Origin: Musa acuminata AAA Group
Lineage: Eukaryota; Streptophyta; Magnoliopsida; Zingiberales; Musaceae
Reading direction: 5' to 3'
Assembly: GCF_036884655.1 (NCBI RefSeq)
Contig: NC_088354.1
Location: forward strand, 14,741,001-14,805,000
Length of the DNA stretch: 64,000 nucleotides
This document shows positions 57,787-64,000 of the stretch, piece by piece. Both the position numbers and the translations under genes were made by a program. The notes under the pieces were generated by a model that was not told the DNA's origin, made no database searches, and saw nothing but the letters and a program-made list of their open reading frames with translations. Position 1 is the first letter of the stretch, and each line of letters begins with the position of its first letter.

Positions 57787-59644
57787 CACAAAGGCGAAGT
57801 ACATTGTTGCAGCAGAGGCAATAATGGAGGGAGTCTGAATGAAGAAGTTCATCACAGATCTAGGAGTCGTACCATGTAGTAAGAAGTCGATTCCCTTATA
57901 TCGTAACAACAATGAGGCGATTACTTAAGTGAAGAAACCTAAGTCTCATTAGAAGTCTAAGCACATTCTGAGGAGGTTCCACCTAATCAGAGAGATCGTG
58001 ACCCGTGGAGATATAGCAGTGGAAAGAGTTTCATCCGAAGAAAACATCGTAGATCCACCGATAAAGCCATTATCTCAAATTGTCTTTGAGCGTCATAGGG
58101 GTCTGATAGAGATCAGACATATAGGTGATTGACTTTAGGTCAAGTAGAAGATTGCTAGTCATAGGTGCCTTGTAAGCCAATCACGTGAGTGATGACACGC
58201 GTAACATGATACACATTCTTTTTGTTTATTATATTATTTAATATTTTATCACTTTATATTGCTTGTTGTGTATATGCAAATATATATTGTGATGTACATG
58301 AATCTATGCAATGGGAATCGAATCATGAGGAGATCACGATAATGAGATCGATTCATCTTTAAAAACGAACCCTAAATAATTCTAGTCATAGGTTACTCAA
58401 GAGAGGCATCGAGATAACTAGATAGACTAGTATGTTGTATACTCATCCATATGATGGAGGCATCTAGTCTCATATTGCTCGTGTGGGGATACTAGGGATA
58501 TAGTGTAGGTGCTCGGAGAATGAGTTCATTGATTGATCCGCTCACGGAATGCTGGATGGTTGATGATGTCTTATTGTCAAATAGAGATTCCGTAGTCCTA
58601 GTGGTGTATCTAGTCCTTAGACTTGAGACATCAAGGATGTCTTATATGAGTACTCCACTCTTTGATACTAGACTCATAGGTATGGAAGTTTCAGATCTAG
58701 TACAAGTGGTCATCGGGAGTGGTAGCCAACTTTACGAGGGCTATTGAGTATCGATATGAGATATTCCACTCTCGATATCATAAGAGGAATATCTCATGTG
58801 TTCTTGCTCAAACAAATTCTTAGCCAAGACTATTCGGATTGAGAGAGAAAGTGTTCTCTGAGAGAATTTGATTAGAGTGAGACTCGAGTAAAAACTGTAT
58901 GGGCCTGATAGTATCATGTCCGGTATACAGTCTTTGGGGTATTAAATGAATTAGGGACCATAGATATACGATAACTGAGGATAGACATATTCAATGGATT
59001 AGATTCCCCTGTATCATCTGAGGACTGCGGTGTTGTGGCCTAGTACATCCACAGTCGATGAGTCGAGTGAATTATTATAGAGATAATAATTCACTAAGCC
59101 AGAATGAGTTATGATATCTATGACTCACGACCAGCTCGATATTGGGCCTAGAGGGTCACACACATATGGTAGGCATTGCAATGAGTGGAGGTTCAGATGT
59201 GATATATCCGCCAGAGCTCATATCTTTTTGGATATCCAATAAGCCCCTAAATTATTGGATCCTATGGATGAGATAAGAGCCAATGAGATATTATCGGATA
59301 AAGATCCACTAATCTAAAAGGCTTGAGTAGTTGAATGAGATCTAATACCTAATAAGGCAGGATTCATTAGGGTTAAGTTGACAAGGGACCTCTATAAATA
59401 GGAGGGAACCAAATGCTCATAGGCTAGAGTTTCTCTTGGTTGCCACCTCCTATTTTCCTCTCCCCTTCTCCTCTTCAAATAGTAGGCCTGAAAATTTAAG
59501 AATTATCATCAAAGCCTTACTATATGGATTACTGCTAGAGAGGAGGTCACTTAACCTCTTTCACCCTCTCCTACAGATATGTAGGGATTCAAGGATATAC
59601 GATCTCCCTAGGTAAAACACAATCTTTTATATACATAGTTTTTA
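57787..59644 (+). mobile_element. Old family-A copia element, third piece (RNase H end and 3' LTR)
   Basis: From 57787 the sequence resumes the RNase H coding (GCGAAGTACATTGTTGCAGCA) exactly where 49219 left off. It runs to the purine tract and begins a 3' LTR at 58153 (TGCTAGTCATAGGTGCC). That LTR is clearly more diverged than those of the younger copy. It includes an additional stretch near 59225-59350 and is cut near 59644 by element B2. Confidence 0.9.
58153..59644 (+). repeat. 3' LTR of the old family-A copy, truncated by B2
   Basis: Aligns with 56293-57650 of the younger copy. The last part of the LTR would lie beyond B2, outside the window. Confidence 0.85.
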
Positions 59645-61240
59645 TTGAATATCATATTTTGATGATGAAACCAATTGATAATGTTTATGATTTGATATGC
59701 GTTTTGAGTGACGTAGGAAGCTTCGATCAAGGAAAGACAATTAAAAGTAAGAAGAATCATGTTGGGCCGGAGTGGAACATGTCAGAAGATTGGACGTCGA
59801 GCTAGAGGATCGGTCAATATATCGGTAGAAGGCTTTGGGCTATGGGATCGGGCATCGGGCCAAGAAGAGTGGAAATTATGCCAAGGAAATCGGAATTGCG
59901 GAGGTCAACTGATCGATTGGGCAATAAGCCATAAGAGAGGACGATGCGTCGAAGAATCAGATAAAGCGTCGATGAACCAATAACATGTCAGACAATATTT
60001 GATTAGCTTTGTAATAATTGTTTAGATTGAAGTAGGTTTTAAGTGTGTAGGATTAACTACGATAGTAATCAAGGCGTAAAGCAAAATGAAGTCCTGGAGT
60101 CAAGAACGAGATTTCGTTGGGAGTTCGAGAGTTCATCGGAAGTTCGGACGTTCGTTAGAAGTTCTATCGCAATTGACCAAGAAGTCCAAGAGCTTGCCAA
60201 AGAAGCTCATCAAAACTCGCCAAGAAGATCGTCGTGAAGTCCAGGAGCTTGCCGGGAGTCCATTGGAACATTACCGAGAGATCATTAGAAGTTCGCTGGA
60301 AGCTCACTAGAAGAAACCTAGACTTACCAGACTTATTTAGCTTAGTGTATGCCTTAAAATTTGTAGTTAGTACATAATTGGATTGGAATTGGGCCAACTC
60401 AATTAGGGGCCAATTGGGCCCAAGTTTGAGCTGTGTTAGGCCAAGTGAAAGGCCCAAAGAGTGACCCAACATGTGGAACCGTCGTGGCACAGTCTCGGTA
60501 CCACTAGTCTAGGCGATGGTACCGCTAGTCTAGATAGTGGTACCACCCAAACATAGTCATCTAGGTGGTGGTACCGCTAGACTGGGCGGTGGTACTACCT
60601 AGTGTTAGTACTATAGGCGGTAATACCGCTAGAACCTGGGATGAGACACTTTTAGGCTTCAAGTTTACCGCCAGGACCCGGGAAACCAGGGATGCGATAT
60701 TTTTATGCTTCAAGTTTGAATTCACTTGAAGCCTATAAATACCCCTCTCATCCCTGGTTAACATACATAAGCACAGAGAATTTAAAAGTGAGAAAACACT
60801 ATAGTAATCACTTGAGAGATCCCCTCATCTAATTCTAAGTTTAAAATTCGGTTTAGAGAGGAGTGAGTGCTTGTAAAAGATTATCTCCTAAACCTATGAA
60901 AAGGAGAAGAGGGGTATAAAAGGATAGTTGGTCTTCGCCTATTGAAGGAAGACTGGTAGTAAAAGCCGATGACCTTGAGTGAAGAGGAATCGGGAGTGGA
61001 TGTAGGTCACAACGACCGAACCACTATAAAATCGGTTTGCTGCCTTTTACTTTGTTATTTACCTATGCTGTAAATTATTTTACTTATTTGCTGCTTTACT
61101 TCCTCATTACATGCTTATGAAAGTATTTTTAAGTTAACATCTTTCCGATCAGTTTTCAACGAATGAATATTTTCCGATATTGACGTTTTTACCGTTGCAC
61201 TAATTCACCCCCCCCCAATGCCGACTCATTCCTAACAGTT
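59645..61240 (+). repeat. 5' LTR of B2
   Basis: Aligns with both B1 LTRs (GATTTTGATGATGAAAC, ATGTTGGGCCGGAG, CCGACTCATTCCTAACA). It carries GGTACC-centred repeats at 60490-60640 and a TATAAATACCCC box near 60735. It is followed by the primer site GTTGATATTAGAGCCA. Confidence 0.88.
60490..60640. repeat. GGTACC-centred short repeats in the B2 LTR
   Basis: Units such as GGTGGTACCGC and GTGGTACCACC spaced about 20-40 bp apart, alternating with CTAGTCTAG/CTAGACTGG spacers. Confidence 0.8.
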
Positions 61241-61286
61241 GATATTAGAGCCATGTTTTTTTCATTTGGTTTAACAACCAAGAGAA

Positions 61287-62225
61287 ATGACTCTTTTCGG
61301 CTTTCAAGAGGATTTTTTTATCGTTCATCCTCCCATATTCAATGGGATAGACTATACTTATTGGAAAAAGACTATACTTATTGGAAAACTTGAATGAGAG
61401 TTTTCTTGCTTTTCTTGGATTTAAATTTATGGAATATTATTGAAAGTGATTTTTAAAAGTATTTTACTCCAATGAACGAATGGAATGATTTGGAGAAGAA
61501 AATTTTTTCTTTAAATGCTAGAGTTATGAATGCTCTATTTTGTACTTTAAATAAAAATGAATTCAATCGGGTTTCTACTTGCTAAACGACTTTTAAAATT
61601 TGGCACACACTCGAAATCACACATGAAGGCACTAGTAGAGTTAAAGACTCTAAAATAAATATTTTGATGCATGATTTTAAATTATTTTATATGAAACCAA
61701 GCGAGACTATTGGAGACATGTATACTCGTTTTACGAATGTAGTCAATAGTCTAAAAGTTCTTGATAAAAGTTTTTTGAATTTTGAACTTGTTAGTAAAAT
61801 TTTATGGTCTCTTTCTAAAAATTAGGATTCGAAAGTAACGGTAATACAAGAATCAAAGAACTTGAATCACTTTCCACTCGAAGAACTTATTAGGTCTTTG
61901 ATAACCTATGAAATAATGTGCAATACACATGAAGAACTTGAGAACAACTTTCCAAAGAATAAAAAGAATTTGACATTTAGAATAAATGAAGACGACTCGA
62001 GCGAAAGCTCAAGTGATGATGACTTTGAACTATTGACTATAAAGCTTTAAAAATTCTTAAAACAGGAATCTAAGAACAAAAATGAACCTAAAAAGAAAAG
62101 CTATATAAAAAAAGAAAACACTCAAAGTGGCTTGGGACGAATCAAGTTCATCCGAAAATGAAGAACAAACCAATAAAGGCAAGGTGGCAAACCATGCCTT
62201 AATGACTTTCGAAGATGAGGTAACC
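61287..62225 (+). pseudogene. Decayed copia gag of B2
   Basis: Parallel to B1 gag (ATGACTCTTTTCGGCTTTCAAG) with more stops and a small local duplication (GACTATACTTATTGGAAAA twice near 61350). Only 61862-62050 remains open (ITYEIMCNTHEELENNF, DDSSESSSDDDFELL). No zinc knuckle seen. Confidence 0.75.
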
Positions 62226-63319
62226 CAAACCCTTGCTTTATTTCAAAATTACATGATGCATTTCATGAGTTATTTTTAAATTAGTTTAGAAAAATTATAT
62301 ATAAATTTTTTTTTAATTACATGATGTAATGAAAATGTTAAAAGTTTTGGGATCATGCTTATTATGCTAGTAATTTTAAAAATGATAATGACAATTATAT
62401 ATTTTATGAAAATATAATAAAATATTTGATATAAATCTAATGCTTGTACACCAAATAAGATTAATCTTATGTATGTTTTTAAGAAGCAATAGTGTGTATC
62501 ATGTTGATTTCCGTATTGCTTTTCGATTTTGATCGAAGATGCCTTATATTCAATGAAACCATGCTTGATGTTTTAATAAAAATGTTAAGAGGTTTGATAT
62601 CATGCTTAATGAGTTTATAGTTTGAAATTATGTATGTTATACCTTGAAAACTTGAAACCATATTTTTGGTATCATGCCCAAAGTAATGATGCATAATGAT
62701 CATGCATAATGAGTTTATATTTCAAAATTATACATGATGATTCTTGTAATTTATGGCTTATCAATCTTTGTCGTAATGAAAGTTGTTTTTTCAATTTTAA
62801 ACATGATGTATGTTTTGATTTGGTGTAAAAAGTTGGGCATGTTTGCAAGAAATCAAATCACTTAAAATGAAACAACTAAAAAGAGGAAATCATTTTTCTT
62901 GAAAATTTTCTTTTTCTCTACTTTATTGATTTTTCAAAAAGGAGATTAATGAATCTATTTATGTTATTTTATAAATCTCTTAAACTATTAAAGTAATTTT
63001 GATGACTTAGGTTTGAATGAGTTATTAATCCAAATCATGATCTTGATTTCTCGATATTTGATACATGAGATTTTTTTTTGAATCAAGATCTTGTTTTTGA
63101 GCTCCCATGTTTTTTTTTTGTTATTTACTGAAAGAGAAATTTGTCAAAATAAATCATGTCCTTTAGTATTCATGACTTAATCCTTCATGATCTTTGATAT
63201 TATATCTTTCATGACATGATTTCTTTGTATTTGTAGCTTGTATGCCTTGTAATGATTGAAATATTTTGCACTATTGTATCATTCCCTTTCCTTGTGACAA
63301 TAACATAGGGGGAGAAAAA
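62226..63319. other. AT-rich non-coding filler of B2
   Basis: Homologous in style and partly in sequence to 43656-45100 in B1. No gene. Confidence 0.65.
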
Positions 63320-63660
63320 CTTACTAGCTTGCGCATCATAAAGAAAAACAAAATTGTTGCTACTGTACACATCTCAAAAGAGAACCAAAATTTGCTAGCT
63401 TACATAATTCAAAAAAGGGTAAAATTGTCAGCTTGTATATTCGAAAACGATATAAAATTTGCTAAATTTGCTAGCTTGAACATTGCAAAGGAAGCAAGAA
63501 TTGCTAGCTTACCATCTCAAGAGAAGCAAAAGTGTTATCTTACATATTTCAAGAAGATGCAAATATATACTAAACTTGCACATCTCAAAAACTTGCTAGC
63601 TTGCATGATGATAAATGCAATAATTTGAATATGCTAGTTTCAAAAATATGCTAGTTGTAA
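63320..63660. repeat. Degenerate tandem repeat, TTGCTAGCTTGCACAT-type unit
   Basis: About eight imperfect units of roughly 30-45 bp, each with a GCTAGCTTG-like word followed by ACAT, a CTCAAAAGAG-like word and an AGCAAAA-like word. The repeat makes a fortuitous 120-codon open frame (63266-63628). B1 has only about two units, at about 45135-45180. Confidence 0.8.
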
Positions 63661-63904
63661 TTCTCCTTTTTGTTGATGATAAAGGAGGAGGAGATATGAT
63701 GATAATGTATAATCATGCATTGGATGATGTATTTGGATATTTTGATTATGCATGATTTTATGATGCATGCAATGATATGATAAATTGGTTATTTCAATAC
63801 TCATATTGCATGCAATGTTGAAATACTATGACTTCAAAGTTTCTATCAATATGGCATATTAATGGGGGAGTTTATTTAAACTCCATCATAAAAAAGGGGG
63901 AGAT

Positions 63905-64000
63905 TGTTGAATCTCATATTTTTGAGTGACGCATGAAGCTTCAATCAAGGAAAGACAATTAAAAGTAGGAATAATCATATTGGGCCGGAGTGGAACATGT
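63905..64000 (+). repeat. 3' LTR of B2, first 96 bp
   Basis: Starts TGTTGAATCTCATATTTTTG after the tract AAAAAAGGGGGAGAT. It lacks about 45 bp of the 5' LTR sequence between TTTTTGA and GTGACG. Confidence 0.85.

Larger units (their letters stand above)
59645..64000 (+). mobile_element. Gag-only non-autonomous LTR retrotransposon B2, continues past the window
   Basis: Same family as B1. The 5' LTR is 59645 to 61240; the interior has a decayed gag and non-coding filler; the 3' LTR begins at 63905 (TGTTGAATCTC) after a purine tract. It is inserted in the 3' LTR of the old family-A copy. The target duplication cannot be checked because the right end is outside the window. Confidence 0.88.

Noticed and set aside
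63266..63628. 120-codon plus-strand frame near the right end
   Set aside because: Created by an in-frame tandem repeat in the non-coding part of element B2.

Overview
The window is nuclear DNA of a flowering plant, most likely a monocot. It has split genes with GT-AG introns, plant-specific families (NAC, FANTASTIC FOUR, GIR1-like, DIVARICATA-type MYB) and GC-rich first exons in the transcription-factor genes. It also holds long TA microsatellites and many LTR retrotransposons. The banana family (Musaceae) is my best guess, but that is an inference from general look, not proven here.

Layout. Positions 1-4.9 kb hold an old LTR retrotransposon cut by the window edge. Positions 6.4-39 kb are a gene-bearing stretch: a probable orphan promoter/first exon (6.4-6.9 kb, -), a decayed root-type ferredoxin (7.4-7.8 kb, -), N-carbamoylputrescine amidase (8.8-12.0 kb, +), a FANTASTIC FOUR-like gene (13.1-13.8 kb, -), a small two-exon secreted/GPI-type protein (14.2-14.7 kb, -), a NAC factor (16.0-16.9 kb, +), a two-repeat MYB (19.6-20.4 kb, +), a GET2/CAML-like receptor subunit (21.8-25.0 kb, -), an ILR1-like amidohydrolase (26.5-29.8 kb, -), a degenerate copia element (31.2-35.1 kb) and a GIR1-like zinc-ribbon protein (38.6-38.9 kb, +). 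All multi-exon models were built by hand from splice sites, reading phase and homology, and their lengths fit their families.

From about 40.6 kb to the end the window is a nest of LTR retrotransposons. An old, internally deleted copia element (family A) is split three ways: by a gag-only non-autonomous element (B1, 41429-46934, duplication GTTAT), by a nearly full-length younger family-A copy (49220-57786, two 1494-bp LTRs, duplication CACAA), and by a second gag-only element (B2, from about 59645 past the window end). 

The host genes do not form an operon-like pathway. They are independent units: polyamine biosynthesis, auxin-conjugate hydrolysis, tail-anchored protein insertion and four probable transcriptional regulators. 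The most notable points are the ferredoxin relic beside the amidase (apparently old microsynteny with Arabidopsis chromosome 2), a probable GC-AG intron in the amidase, and structural oddities of the retrotransposons: hairpin-like repeats in a very long leader, GGTACC-centred repeats in LTRs, and a templated filler at an LTR deletion. I saw no CRISPR array, no rRNA and no tRNA gene I could support, and no convincing new enzymatic system.
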